Shown here in pieces: positions 1 through 9,378 of a stretch of 64,000 nucleotides of DNA. The position numbers and the translations under genes were made by a program. Every line of letters begins with the position of its first letter. Position 1 is the stretch's first letter. Under the pieces are notes generated by a model. That model ran no database searches. It was not told where the DNA came from and was given only the letters and a program-made list of their open reading frames with translations. The stretch comes from Deinococcus sp. QL22 (GTDB taxonomy: Bacteria; Deinococcota; Deinococci; Deinococcales; Deinococcaceae), in contig NZ_CP097150.1 of assembly GCF_023370075.1 (NCBI RefSeq), positions 248,001-312,000 on the forward strand, written 5' to 3'.

Positions 1-753
1 GCTTACGGCGCGTCTGTGATCGTGCCGCACCTGAACCTGAGCCTCAAGGGTGGACAGGTCACCAGTATCATCGGGCCCAATGGCTGTGGCAAAAGTACCC
101 TGCTGCGGGCGCTGGCGCGGTTGCGGCCCGTGACTGGGGGCACTGTGGAACTGTACGGTCAGGCGCTGCATAGCCTGCCCAGCAAAGAGGTGGCGCGGCG
201 GCTGGCTATTTTGCCGCAGGGGCCGACCGCGCCCGAAGGCCTGTCGGTGGAGGAACTGGTCTGGTTTGGCCGTCATCCCCACCAAGGCCGCTTTCCCGTG
301 CGCCGTCCGGAAGACCGTGAGGCGGTGGCCTGGGCGCTCTCCCAGACAGGCATGACCATTTTCGGCAGCCGCCCCTTGGAAGCTCTTTCGGGCGGGCAGC
401 GGCAGCGTGCCTGGATCGCCATGAGTCTGGCCCAGCAGACTGAAATCCTGCTGCTAGATGAACCCACCACCTACCTGGACTTGTCGCACCAGCTAGAAGT
501 CTTGCAACTGGCGCAGCGCCTCAACCGTGAGCAGGGCAAAACGGTGGTGATGGTACTACACGATTTGAACCAAGCCGTGCGTTACAGCGACGAGCTGATT
601 GCCATGCGTGAGGGTGAGGTGTACGCCCAAGGCCGACCGGAGGACGTACTGACTCCCGATCTGCTGGCCGAGGTCTTCGGGCTCAAGGCGCACATTCTGA
701 GCGATCCGGACACGGGCAGGCCGTACATCATCCCCTATGCTTTGACGCGGTAG
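1..753 (+). CDS. FecE-type iron/siderophore ABC transporter ATP-binding protein (5' end outside window)
   Basis: Cytoplasmic ATPase that would energise import of ferric siderophore, haem or cobalamin. The reading frame is open from base 1, and the residues before the first GTG (AYGAS) match the strand that precedes Walker A in this family, so the gene starts upstream of the window. Visible motifs are Walker A GPNGCGKST, the Q-loop LPQG, the signature LSGGQRQRAW, Walker B ILLLDEPTTYLD and the switch histidine in MVLHDLNQA. The C-terminus PYIIPYALTR is typical of FecE/FepC proteins. The permease and binding-protein genes are presumably upstream and are not seen. The family is secure; the substrate is not. 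Confidence 0.9.
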   Translation, partial: AYGASVIVPHLNLSLKGGQVTSIIGPNGCGKSTLLRALARLRPVTGGTVELYGQALHSLPSKEVARRLAILPQGPTAPEGLSVEELVWFGRHPHQGRFPVRRPEDREAVAWALSQTGMTIFGSRPLEALSGGQRQRAWIAMSLAQQTEILLLDEPTTYLDLSHQLEVLQLAQRLNREQGKTVVMVLHDLNQAVRYSDELIAMREGEVYAQGRPEDVLTPDLLAEVFGLKAHILSDPDTGRPYIIPYALTR

Positions 754-1260
754 GTTTGATTCGGGAGGGGGGAACGACATTGGGCTTGATTCGATGTCGT
801 GCACGTCTGCTTAAGTCAGTCTGATCTGTGGGCCGAGTTCGTCCGTGTTGAGCCGGGCAGCCGGGTAAGCGTGAACGGCAGTTGCGTGAGCGCTTCTCCG
901 GATTCCGTCCCATTCGCACCAACCGGATCGGCGGCAACACCGTACAGGGCAACAGAGCAGGGCAACAAAGAAGACCAGTGACGCCCTGTGATCTCTATGC
1001 CGCTGGCTTCTTCAACCCTGCGCCTGTTCGCCGCCGAAGGGAGACGGCTGGCACCGAAGATCAGTCAGGTTTGTGTCCCCGTCCGCCTCTAATGCATTCC
1101 GTCTGTCCGAGTGGCGGCGACTGTGGCCCCCCTCATTCACCTACATTCTTAGGGCAGGAGTGCTTGGTTGCCCTAGAACTGTAGAGGGAGAGTCCAACCT
1201 ATTTAATATCGAGACCTTATTAACTGTTAGGCTGACCTTCAGTCACTGGCTGGTCAGGTT
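754..1260. other. Intergenic stretch without a supported gene
   Basis: About 500 bases between the ABC ATPase and the structured leader of the subtilase. Short open frames exist on both strands, but none has family-like content, a good ribosome site or coding-like codon use. It probably contains the promoter of the downstream peptidase; an A/T-rich patch near 1199-1215 is the only low-GC segment. Confidence 0.5.
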
Positions 1261-1349
1261 CTTAGGAGATCGCTGTGAGAAACCTGTGACGGTTTACTCC
1301 TAAGCTGAAACGACAGGCGTCCTCTAGAGCACGTTGTCTTTCGTTTCAG
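1261..1349 (+). promoter_or_regulatory. Two back-to-back hairpins in the leader of the subtilase gene
   Basis: The first hairpin pairs CTTAGGAG (1261-1268) with CTCCTAAG (1297-1304) and contains an inner stem AAACC (1280-1284)/GGTTT (1291-1295). The second starts on the next base and pairs CTGAAACGA (1305-1313) with TCGTTTCAG (1341-1349). It ends 9 bases before the ribosome site AAGGAG (1359-1364). The perfect arms and exact abutment suggest a structured 5' leader. Whether it is a regulator, an mRNA stabiliser or a small dispersed repeat cannot be told from one copy. Confidence 0.5.
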
Positions 1350-1370
1350 CACTTTATCAAGGAGAATCAG

Positions 1371-2735
1371 ATGTTGCCATCCCGTCGCGTTTTTACCCTA
1401 ACGGCCCTTACTGCTGGCCTGCTGATGGGCTGCACTCAACAGCAAGGGGTGCCCAGTCTCAATGCAGACCGTCCGGGACAGGTGGCCCAGCGGTACGACT
1501 CGGTGGTAAGCGTGCCCCTCCAGAGCGGCGATACGCCCGGTGGCCTGACCAACAGTTTGGGCGGCGAAGTATTGGCCTGGAACGAAACGGATTGTGTCAC
1601 TGCCGGAACGGAATCCTGCTTCGCTTTGCTGGGCATGAACGGCGCACACGGTGCCGCGGCCCAGCGCGTACAAACCCTGAGTGCACAACGGGGCCGCACC
1701 GTGTACATGGAATCCAACCGCGACGTGTTTAGCGGCGGCGGCACCCTGACGGCCACGATGGGCGGGTCGCGGGGAACTTGGGCGGGCGGTGATTTTCTGG
1801 CTTGGACAGGTGGTTCACGCGGAACCTGGGCGGGCGGAGTATACAATGTCGTGCCCGAAAACAGCCAGAATTGGCGCAAAATTCGCCTGGAACAAGCCCA
1901 CAAGATGGCCCCCAACTTGGGCTTGGGTATTACGGTTGCGGTCATTGACACCGGGGTTGACCTGAGGCACTCGGCGTTTCAAGGCTCGTTGTCCGACCCC
2001 TCCACATGGCGCGATTTCTATGCCGCCGATAACGTGCCTCAGGAAGAGGGCACACTTGGGGTCGGCGGGTATGGGCACGGCACCAACGTGGCGGGAATCG
2101 TTTTGCAGGTCGCCCCCAAGGCCAAAATTATGCCGCTGCGGGTGCTGGGGCCAGATGGTTCTGGAGACGTGGCGACGGTGGCCAGCGCCATCGACTGGGC
2201 CACCGCCAAAGGTGCCCGGATCATCAACCTGTCATTGGGCAGCGATGAAAATTCCAAGGTAGTGCAAGAAGCCGTTGCACGCGCCACCGCCAAGAATGTA
2301 CTGGTCGTGTCGTCTGCGGGCAATGCCAACCAGAATCAGATCACTTATCCGGCTGCTATTGCCACCTTGAAGGAACTGAACAGCAATTCGCTGAGCGTCG
2401 GCAGCGTCGATCTCAATGACCTCAAGTCCAGCTTCTCCAACTACGCGTCTGAACTTGAACTCGTCGCGCCCGGCGAAAATGTCTTTGCTCCGGCTCCGGG
2501 TGAACTGCTGGCCGCTTGGAGCGGTACGTCGCAGGCCGCGCCGATGGTGACTGGAGGGCTGGCCCTCGCGCTGGGGCAAACGTTGTCGGTGTCTCTAAAC
2601 GACGTGACCAAAAAATTAGCTGAAAACGCTTTCGATGTGTACAACAACGGAGCCAATCAGGCCTACAAGGACAAACTGGGCGTCAAGGGCCGCCTTGATC
2701 TGGTGGAGTTCTTGAACAGCACCATCAAATACTGA
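1371..2735 (+). CDS. S8 family serine peptidase (subtilase), predicted lipoprotein
   Basis: A 454-residue exported protease. The N-terminus has two arginines, a hydrophobic stretch and the lipobox LLMGC, so cleavage before Cys21 and lipid anchoring are expected. A proregion-like segment follows (about 25-160) and contains the short repeat GGSRGTWAGG twice (about 131-157). The catalytic domain has all three triad motifs: Asp193 in VIDTGVD, His236 in GHGTNVAG and Ser387 in SGTSQAAPM, plus the oxyanion Asn in SSAGNAN. The ATG has AAGGAG six bases upstream and follows a structured leader. The TPR/HD-GYP/GGDEF gene starts 5 bases after the stop, which suggests co-transcription. Target proteins are unknown. 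Confidence 0.93.
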   Translation: MLPSRRVFTLTALTAGLLMGCTQQQGVPSLNADRPGQVAQRYDSVVSVPLQSGDTPGGLTNSLGGEVLAWNETDCVTAGTESCFALLGMNGAHGAAAQRVQTLSAQRGRTVYMESNRDVFSGGGTLTATMGGSRGTWAGGDFLAWTGGSRGTWAGGVYNVVPENSQNWRKIRLEQAHKMAPNLGLGITVAVIDTGVDLRHSAFQGSLSDPSTWRDFYAADNVPQEEGTLGVGGYGHGTNVAGIVLQVAPKAKIMPLRVLGPDGSGDVATVASAIDWATAKGARIINLSLGSDENSKVVQEAVARATAKNVLVVSSAGNANQNQITYPAAIATLKELNSNSLSVGSVDLNDLKSSFSNYASELELVAPGENVFAPAPGELLAAWSGTSQAAPMVTGGLALALGQTLSVSLNDVTKKLAENAFDVYNNGANQAYKDKLGVKGRLDLVEFLNSTIKY

Positions 2736-2740
2736 TTGCC

Positions 2741-5389
2741 TTGACACGCCAAATCAGAAGTCTGCACCGCTACGATTCCGGCTCTCCGGCCCTCTCCTCT
2801 CTTGCTTTGCGGCTGGAAGGGCTGCATTCGGCGGCCACTGCCTTCCTGAACACCGACCCAAAACGGGCCTTGCAGTTGGCCCGTGAATACAGCGATCTTG
2901 CCCAAACCATCGAATCACTTGCCGTGCGGGCCAGCGCTGAACAGTTGTTGGGACATGCCCTGTCTGTGTGCGGAGAACTCCCCGAAGCGTTGACCCGGCT
3001 CCGGGCGGCGATTCATCTGTTTCAGGAGATGGCTGACCCGCTCAGACAGGCGGGAGCCGAGGAGTTGGCCGGTAAAGTCTGCCTGAATCTGGGCGAGCTG
3101 GACGAGGCCAACCACCTGCTGCAAGGCGCGATCAGCCGAGTCGGCCAGCTTCAGACGGCAGCCGCAAAATCCACTCGTGCCACCGCTCTCAATCATTTGG
3201 CGGGGGTTCAGCACAGTCAGGGCAGGGCCGCCGAAGCGTTGGCTTCGTTGCGCCAGGCCCTGAGCATTTGGGAGCAGCAAGGGCAGTTCGTGGGGCAGGT
3301 TCACTGCCTGAGCAATATGGGCAACATTCAGACCTGGCTGGGGCAATACCCGGAGGCTGTGGGAAGTCTGTCGCAGGCTTACACCATCTATCAGACCCAC
3401 CTCAACGATCCCCGCTCAGAGGCCTTCATTCTGCATAACCTTGCGCGTGTACATCACCTGAAAGGGGATCACAGCCTGGCCGTAGAAGTGATGCAATCGG
3501 CCTGTCGTTCTGCGGAGAGCAGTCAAGATCATGTGTTGCGAACGGATACCCAGCTCAACTTGGGCACCTTCTACCTTGAACTCGGTCAGTTCCTGGAGGC
3601 CCGTACCCACCTGGAAACGGCGCTGAGCCTCAGCCGCCAGACCAGCTACCGCGCCGGAGAAATGTCTACGCTCGATAGCCTCGGCCTGCTGGCAGAACAG
3701 ACCGGAGCCACGGCCGAAGCTCAGCAGGCGTATCAGCAAGCCCTTGAAATTGCTCTGGAAATTGGTGATCCGCAGGGTGAACTGGAAGCCCGGCTCCACC
3801 TCGGCAAGCTGTATCTACTGCAGCGCACAGATGTTTTGGCTCAGGCACAACTGAGTACTGCGCTAGATCTGGCCGTTCAAACCCAGTCTCCCAAAGAGGC
3901 GGCAGAAATTCATGACGCTCTGGTGCAACTGTACGAGGCCCAGCAGGATTTTCAGCTGGCCCTGCACCACGCGGCGGCCCTGCGGCGGATCGAGCGCGAA
4001 TTGTTTAACGCCGAGAGTGACCGGCAGACCCGCAACCTCAGCATCCAGTTTGAAGTCGAGCGTGCCCGCCACGAAGCCACCGTTTACAAACTCCGGACAG
4101 AGGTGGAGCACGAGGCCCGTCAAGCCGCTGAACGACTTGTGCAGGAGCGCACCTCTGAGTTGTCCCGCGCCCAGCATGAAGTGGTGACCCGGTTGGCTAT
4201 GGCCGCAGAATACCGCGACGACACCACTGGGGAGCATACCCGGCGTGTGGGGCGAGCCACCACCCGAATTGCCCGCGCCCTCGGCTGGTCAGAACGGCGG
4301 GCAGGCGTGCTCGGCATTGCGGCGCGGCTCCATGACGTGGGCAAAATTGGCATTCCAGACACCGTGCTACTCAAGCCCGGCAAACTCAGTCCAGAGCAGT
4401 ACACCCAGATGCAGACCCACACCCTGATCGGCGCGCGAATTCTGTCGGGCGGGCGCTCGGAACTGCTGCGTTTGGCAGAAGAAATCGCCCTGACCCATCA
4501 TGAGCGCTGGGATGGAGGCGGGTATCCACGCGGCCTCAGTGGAGCGCAGATTCCGATGAGTGGCCGGATCGTGGCGATTGCGGATGTCTTCGACGCCCTC
4601 ACGCAGGCCCGCCCCTACAAACGGGCCTGGACGCTGCAGGAGGCCATTGAAGAAATTCAGCAGCAGTCCGGCGTGCACTTTGATCCCTCAGTGGTAGAGG
4701 CTGCGGTGGCGGTCTTGAATGATCCAGAAGCCAACAGTTCAAGCGAGTGGATGAGCTTGGGGGCAAGTCAGGCTTCACCAGACGATCTGCCCTTGTCGCA
4801 GGAGGAGGCCACGCCTGTGCTGTCGGTTTTCGAGCAGGTGCTGGTCGAGCGCACCCGCGAGTTGGAGCTGGCCCGGCAACAGGCCGAACACAGCGCCCAA
4901 AAAATGCAGCGCATGGCCCTGACCGACAGCCTCACGGGGTTGGCCAACCGCCAGGCCTTCGAGGCCGATCTGGAAGCAGCGATCTCCACGGCCCGTGCTG
5001 AAAACACCGGTCTGGCAGTGTTGTCGTTCGATCTCGACGGTCTCAAACTCCTCAATGATTCGCTGGGACACGACAGGGGTGACCACTTCCTCTCCTCATT
5101 CGGGCAAAGTTTGGTCGCCGAATTTGAACGGCTAGGTGTGACCTACAGAATCGGGGGTGACGAGTTTGCCGTCATTGCCCCTCAAGCGCCCGACAATCAG
5201 ACCCTTCAAACACGGATTGACGCTGCCATCGGGCGTGTTCAGGCAGTATGCGCCGTACCGGTAGGGGCAAGTTCCGGTGTCGCCCGTTTTCCAGACGACG
5301 CCCGCAGCGGTGGAGACCTGTTGCGGGTCGGTGACCGCCGAATGTATCAAGACAAATTGTGCCGCCGGTCAGGACGCGCAGCTCTGTGA
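2741..5389 (+). CDS. TPR / HD-GYP / GGDEF protein (cyclic-di-GMP turnover)
   Basis: An 882-residue protein that starts at TTG, 5 bases after the subtilase stop. Residues about 25-420 are tetratricopeptide repeats (ALASLRQALSIWEQQG, FYLELGQFLEARTHLETAL). A charged coiled coil (about 415-485) leads to an HD-GYP phosphodiesterase domain with His531-Asp532 (HDVGKIGIPD), paired histidines at 586-587 and GYP at 594-596. A second coiled coil (about 695-725) leads to a GGDEF domain with an intact GGDEF at 805-809. No RxxD inhibitory site is seen. Both the synthase and the hydrolase of cyclic di-GMP look competent on one chain. There is no signal peptide or membrane segment, so it is cytoplasmic, with the TPRs as likely input. 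Confidence 0.92.
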   Translation: MTRQIRSLHRYDSGSPALSSLALRLEGLHSAATAFLNTDPKRALQLAREYSDLAQTIESLAVRASAEQLLGHALSVCGELPEALTRLRAAIHLFQEMADPLRQAGAEELAGKVCLNLGELDEANHLLQGAISRVGQLQTAAAKSTRATALNHLAGVQHSQGRAAEALASLRQALSIWEQQGQFVGQVHCLSNMGNIQTWLGQYPEAVGSLSQAYTIYQTHLNDPRSEAFILHNLARVHHLKGDHSLAVEVMQSACRSAESSQDHVLRTDTQLNLGTFYLELGQFLEARTHLETALSLSRQTSYRAGEMSTLDSLGLLAEQTGATAEAQQAYQQALEIALEIGDPQGELEARLHLGKLYLLQRTDVLAQAQLSTALDLAVQTQSPKEAAEIHDALVQLYEAQQDFQLALHHAAALRRIERELFNAESDRQTRNLSIQFEVERARHEATVYKLRTEVEHEARQAAERLVQERTSELSRAQHEVVTRLAMAAEYRDDTTGEHTRRVGRATTRIARALGWSERRAGVLGIAARLHDVGKIGIPDTVLLKPGKLSPEQYTQMQTHTLIGARILSGGRSELLRLAEEIALTHHERWDGGGYPRGLSGAQIPMSGRIVAIADVFDALTQARPYKRAWTLQEAIEEIQQQSGVHFDPSVVEAAVAVLNDPEANSSSEWMSLGASQASPDDLPLSQEEATPVLSVFEQVLVERTRELELARQQAEHSAQKMQRMALTDSLTGLANRQAFEADLEAAISTARAENTGLAVLSFDLDGLKLLNDSLGHDRGDHFLSSFGQSLVAEFERLGVTYRIGGDEFAVIAPQAPDNQTLQTRIDAAIGRVQAVCAVPVGASSGVARFPDDARSGGDLLRVGDRRMYQDKLCRRSGRAAL

Positions 5390-5563
5390 TACGGATACCA
5401 GCCATTTCGCTATCTTTTGGGAAAGCACGGGAAGCCAACTGCATTCTGGAATTTGTATTTTTCGCTCAGGTCAGATTAAACAGTATTTTCTCAGTACCCG
5501 AACCTGGTATGTCAAGTCCACTGAGAAAAGGATCCTCAGAGGGGCTGGGAGGAGGTTATCAAC

Positions 5564-6126
5564 GTGGCTGGCCTGCAATATTCGGTACAACTCCCGAGCC
5601 AGGTGAGTCTGGAGCGCGCGGAGTGCCGCCCGTTTCGTTTTTCCCTCTTGCCCCTTCTTCGTGACGAATGTGCTGGTGCGCTCTTCACACCTCAGTCGGG
5701 TGAGCACCATCAGGTGAAGCACTGTATTAGTTGCCGATTGCCGCTGACATTCACGCACCAGCGTGGGTTCTTTCCGCTCCCCCGTTCCACTGGGGCAGCG
5801 CCGCAATCACTGGCGAAGTGATTGACATGTTCAAACCGCTTGATGTCACCGACTTCAGCGAGTACGGTACCCGCCAGCACCACGCCGATCCCCCGGAGTG
5901 TCAACAGGGCGGGGGCAACCTGGGCCACCCATGCTGCCATGGCTTGCTCCAGTTCCTTCAGCGCGGCCTCCAGGGAGGTCAGCACCGCCTGCAGGGTCGT
6001 GCGCAGTGAGTCTGTCGTCGTGTCCGGCAGAGCCTCGAGCATCATCTGATTGGCCTTGCGCTGCTGGGCGAGTTTGTCCCGCGTGCGGAACAAGTCCTGC
6101 AACCGGGTGCGCTGCTCCGATTCAAG
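5564..6126 (-). pseudogene. IS110 family transposase, C-terminal half, frameshifted
   Basis: The minus strand from about 6126 encodes a coiled-coil stretch followed by the Transposase_20 domain (LLTLRGIGVVLAGTVLAEVG, then CGAAPVERGSGKNPRWCVNV). Near 5725 the frame breaks, and the family C-terminus (NTVLHLMVLTRLRCEE, GKTKRAALRALQTHLA) continues in another frame to about 5564. The N-terminal DEDD/RuvC-like catalytic half is missing; the sequence joins directly to the IS630 remnant. It is inactive. Family assignment is secure from the Transposase_20 motifs. Confidence 0.85.
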
Positions 6127-7000
6127 CACTGCCTGGATAACGCACTGAACTCCAACTCCGCCATATTCAGCCAACTGGCATGTCTGGGGGTGAAGACCCA
6201 TTCAAAGCGGCCCACCAAGCGGTGGGCCGCCTCTGGGGTCATGAACTTGTCGAAGCTGCCCCCATGATGGGTGTTGAGGTTGTCCTGCACGATGGTGAGC
6301 TGCTCTGCTTCTGGATAGGCCGCCTCCAGCCTCCACTTCGGCCATGAACGCGGAATACTCCTTGGCGGTGCGCCGCGTGGTCACGTGGACGAAACGCCGT
6401 TCCGTCAGCGGTTCCACCGCGAATAACACGCAGCAGCTCCCGAATTTCTCGTACATACAGTCATCTTTGGCGACGTTGCCCGGTTCCACCGGAACCGGGG
6501 TGATCAAATCGCCAATCAAAAAACTGGGGCGCTCATCGAAACACAGCACAGGACGCTTCGAATTATAGGGACGAGCATAGACATCAAGCACGCGCTCCAT
6601 CTCACACAAGAAATTCGCGGTCAGCTTGGCGATACACCATTGGCGTTTTCGGTGCGGCTGGAGCGCGTTTTTTCAGCATACAGAAGACGGTGGACGGCGC
6701 AATGCCGTCCACCAACTGCAATTCCACGGCTTTGTCCGCGGTCAGCCGAACGCTCCACTGGGCATGGCCTTCTGGCGCCTGTGTACAAGCCAAGCTGGTG
6801 ATGGTCGCCCGATCATGCCCATCGAATTTTAGCGGACGCCCCGCGTTCGGTGCGTCCTGCACGGCTGCCGGTATACCGTGTTGAACACACCGTTTCCGAG
6901 TAGCTTTAACCGTTGACAGACTGATGTTCAACGCCCGCTGAATCTCCTGATCATCTAGGCCGCGATGCGCCATCAATGAGGTTTGTGCCCGTCGAATCAC
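6123..7000 (-). pseudogene. IS630 family transposase, frameshifted and 3'-truncated
   Basis: The minus strand reads a helix-turn-helix domain (IQRALNISLSTVKATRKRC) from GTG at 7000, then shifts frame at about 6605 (REFLV-stop versus FLCEMERVLD) into the DDE domain (RPVLCFDERPS). A second break near 6310 is a 7-base near-duplication (GTGGAG GCTGGAG GCGGCC). After it the frame QDNLNTHHGG, FTPRHASWLNMAELEF continues to about 6123, where it is cut by the IS110 remnant. The first shift lies where some IS630 elements use programmed frameshifting. The second disruption and the truncation make the gene dead. Confidence 0.85.
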
Positions 7001-7081
7001 GCGCTGCTCTTACCCACCCTTGAGAGTTGAGTTTGCGCAAGCTCGTTTGCTCGCGCTATGAATCTCTGGATCTGAACGTCG

Positions 7082-7786
7082 TTACGTAGCCCAGTCCCCC
7101 AAACGCACCCGCGTGATCTGGCAGCCAGGAGACAGTTCTGCCAGCAGCATTTCCAGCGTGTTTCCTGCCCCCTCTAGCTCCTCAGCAGTCATGGGTGGTA
7201 GAGCATCGAATAGGAAGTACGCCTCCGTCGTGTCATCTGTCAGTCGGGTGCGGGTGCCCTGCCGCCAGTTCCAGGCCCGGCACGTCACCCCCGCCTCATC
7301 CGCCCAGACCACTTCGCCAACCGCAGGATGATCGGTGAAGGGCACGCCATCCTTGTTCGTCTCGAACAGCTCCGTGCCGTCCGCCACTTTCAAGGTCACC
7401 AGTCCCACCACCTGGGCGAGATCCTCACCGCCGCACGGCACGACAAAACGCACGCTCACGGCGTTGTAGACGTCTGCCAGACAGTTGATGGCAGGCAATT
7501 CACCGCCCTTCATGACCCGGGTGATCAGCGCCTCGGCAGAATTCATCATCTTCTTGGGCTTGACCCCAAAGGCACGGAAGGCGTCCTGCCAGGCCGCCAG
7601 GTGCGGGTGTTCAGCAGGGGGCGTGTTCGCAAACATCTGACGCACCTGGAGTTCCGCTTCCCGCAGCACCGCCCTGCTGCGGTCAGTGCTGGGGCCGTTG
7701 GTGAGGCCAGTGGCGCGCAGCACCAGGCCACGGTAGGTCGGGAAGCGCTCAGCAATAGCTGGGCTGATTTGAAGCAAGTCAGTCAT
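7082..7786 (-). CDS. B3/B4 domain-containing protein (PheRS beta-like editing fold)
   Basis: A 234-residue protein of the free-standing B3/B4 family, related to the editing domain of phenylalanyl-tRNA synthetase beta. Family features include the segment FGVKPKKMMNSAEALITRV, the core INCLADVYNAVSVRFVVPCG and the late motif TTEAYFLFDALPP. An upstream extension of the frame lacks support; the ATG at 7786 has AGGAGA just upstream and begins MTDLLQISPAI. It is the last gene of a four-gene minus-strand operon (46 bases after the FMN-binding protein gene). Family members may hydrolyse mischarged amino acids, but the substrate here is unknown. Confidence 0.85.
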   Translation of the reverse strand: MTDLLQISPAIAERFPTYRGLVLRATGLTNGPSTDRSRAVLREAELQVRQMFANTPPAEHPHLAAWQDAFRAFGVKPKKMMNSAEALITRVMKGGELPAINCLADVYNAVSVRFVVPCGGEDLAQVVGLVTLKVADGTELFETNKDGVPFTDHPAVGEVVWADEAGVTCRAWNWRQGTRTRLTDDTTEAYFLFDALPPMTAEELEGAGNTLEMLLAELSPGCQITRVRLGDWAT

Positions 7787-7832
7787 CAGTCGTTCTCCTG
7801 AAAAGCACCAAGAAGTCGGGAGGGACAGCCCA

Positions 7833-8405
7833 TCACTTGCGTTGTTGCCAGTGGGGCGAGGCGGTGTTGTTCTGGGCCGGCCACCGGTCACTCAACCCAG
7901 GCAGGTGGCCCTGTTTGCCCGTGATGTTCTCTGGCGTGATGGCATACACGAGGGTTCCACCGATGCGCGGGAGCGAATCTTTTTCCCGGCCCCAAGAGTC
8001 TTCCGGAGCGTACTTGTCCATAAAGGCCCGGTAAAAGCGCACCTTCTCGTCCACGTCCTCCACGATCCGAATCCGCCCGAAGACGATCACCGACCGGTAC
8101 GAGACGGACGTATCACATTCGATGTGCCCGTACGGGAAAATCTCACCGGGCTCGTCCACTTCGAAGCTCACCTGGTCGTGAAAGCGGACGTTCGTCAGGA
8201 AATGCCCTTCGTAGCGTGCGGTATGCAGGTATACCTGTCCATCCTGCCAGGTGAACAGATTGGGAACGACATAGGGATACCCGTCCGGGCCGAGGGTCCC
8301 GGTGCGGCCACAGAAGGCGGCGGCGAGAAACGCTTCGGCCTCTTCAGAGGTCATGGCTTTGTCCTGGCGTTTGAGCTGTCCCCGTGGAGTGCTGTCAGTC
8401 ATCAT
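7833..8405 (-). CDS. Pyridoxamine 5'-phosphate oxidase-like FMN-binding split-barrel protein
   Basis: A 190-residue protein of the PNPOx-like/NimA family of small flavin-binding split barrels. The core begins FLAAAFCGRTGTLGPDGYPYV, continues VPNLFTWQDGQVYLHTA, and has the typical HFLTNVRFHDQVSFEVDEPG and SVIVFGRIRIVED strands. Such proteins bind FMN or haem and act as oxidoreductases or detoxification enzymes. The start overlaps the end of the EamA gene by 11 bases, which indicates translational coupling. Its link to a PLP-binding MocR regulator is suggestive of vitamin B6 metabolism but is not proof. Confidence 0.88.
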   Translation of the reverse strand: MMTDSTPRGQLKRQDKAMTSEEAEAFLAAAFCGRTGTLGPDGYPYVVPNLFTWQDGQVYLHTARYEGHFLTNVRFHDQVSFEVDEPGEIFPYGHIECDTSVSYRSVIVFGRIRIVEDVDEKVRFYRAFMDKYAPEDSWGREKDSLPRIGGTLVYAITPENITGKQGHLPGLSDRWPAQNNTASPHWQQRK

Positions 8406-9378
8406 GGTCTCCTAGAGAGGTTGAGGGAGTCGGTTCGGCTCGGGCAATCAAGGTTGTGCTCGCTCTGGGTCTGGTCGACCCAGATGGAGTTCGTTTCGGC
8501 ACCGTCTGCGGATGAGCCGACGTGCCCCACCGGGTGACGAGGACAGCTGCGCCTAAGATCAAGCCGCCGCCCAGCAGCGTGAGCGCGCCGGGCCGTTCAT
8601 GCAACACCAGCACCCCCAGGAGCGCACCTACCAAGGGTTCGAGATTCACGAAGACGCCTGCGAAAGACGCGGAGGTGCGTGAGACGCCCCAGTTCCAGAG
8701 CACGAGGGTCAGGGCAGTACAACCGATCCCCAATCCAGCCAACGCTGCCCACACAGTGGGCGCGAGGTGGAGGTCAAGGCGACCCGACAGGAGGGCAAAG
8801 GGGAAGGTCAAGAAGGTTCCCGCTGTCAGCGTCCAGGCTGCCGTGATCACTGGCCCGTAGGAACGGACAAGGCGTTGGCTGAGCAGCAGTCCGCCGACGG
8901 CTGCGAAGGTAGAGGCGAACACCAGACTGTCTCCTAGCACCGTGCGTCCTGGGCCCGGTGACCCCACAATCAGGGCTACACCGAGGGTAGAGGTGGCAAT
9001 GGCTGCCCACCCCAAACGGGACAGACGTTCTCCGGCGAATCGCCAAGCCCCCAGGGCCAGCAGGGGTGCCAAGACGCCGAGGATCAAGGCGGCGCTTGAC
9101 GCACTGGTGTGCGCGAGACCGCCCACTTGCAGCAGGTAGGTGGCGGGCACTTGCAGCAGGCCCGTGAGGACGAACAGCGGCACATCGCGCCGCTGAGGGA
9201 AACGGAGCTTGGCAAGCGCGAAAGGCAGGAGCGTCAGAGCGGCGAAAGTGAAACGCAGCAGCACCACGTGAGCCACAGGAAGAACATCGAGCGTGACCTT
9301 CCCCAGCAAGAACGTCGTTCCCCACAGCCCATTGGCCAGTGCTAAAGCCAGGATCGGCAGCGCCGCGCTGGTGGTCAC
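8395..9378 (-). CDS. EamA/DMT family transporter (RhaT-like)
   Basis: A 327-residue inner-membrane protein with about ten hydrophobic helices in two EamA repeats. Repeat 1 begins ALANGLWGTTFLLGKVTLDV; repeat 2 covers roughly 150-290 and includes WNWGVSRTSASFAGVFVNLE, the usual second-repeat signature. Drug/metabolite transporters of this kind usually export amino acids, nucleobases or small metabolites. The start codon overlaps the GNAT stop (ATGA), and the gene sits in the operon divergent from the MocR regulator, a common arrangement for regulator and exporter. The C-terminal 40 residues are polar and unconserved in appearance. Confidence 0.9.
   Translation of the reverse strand: MTTSAALPILALALANGLWGTTFLLGKVTLDVLPVAHVVLLRFTFAALTLLPFALAKLRFPQRRDVPLFVLTGLLQVPATYLLQVGGLAHTSASSAALILGVLAPLLALGAWRFAGERLSRLGWAAIATSTLGVALIVGSPGPGRTVLGDSLVFASTFAAVGGLLLSQRLVRSYGPVITAAWTLTAGTFLTFPFALLSGRLDLHLAPTVWAALAGLGIGCTALTLVLWNWGVSRTSASFAGVFVNLEPLVGALLGVLVLHERPGALTLLGGGLILGAAVLVTRWGTSAHPQTVPKRTPSGSTRPRASTTLIARAEPTPSTSLGDHDD

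Noticed and set aside
799..1303. Overlapping short plus-strand frames before the subtilase
   Set aside because: Low-complexity translations without ribosome sites, and they overlap the structured leader.
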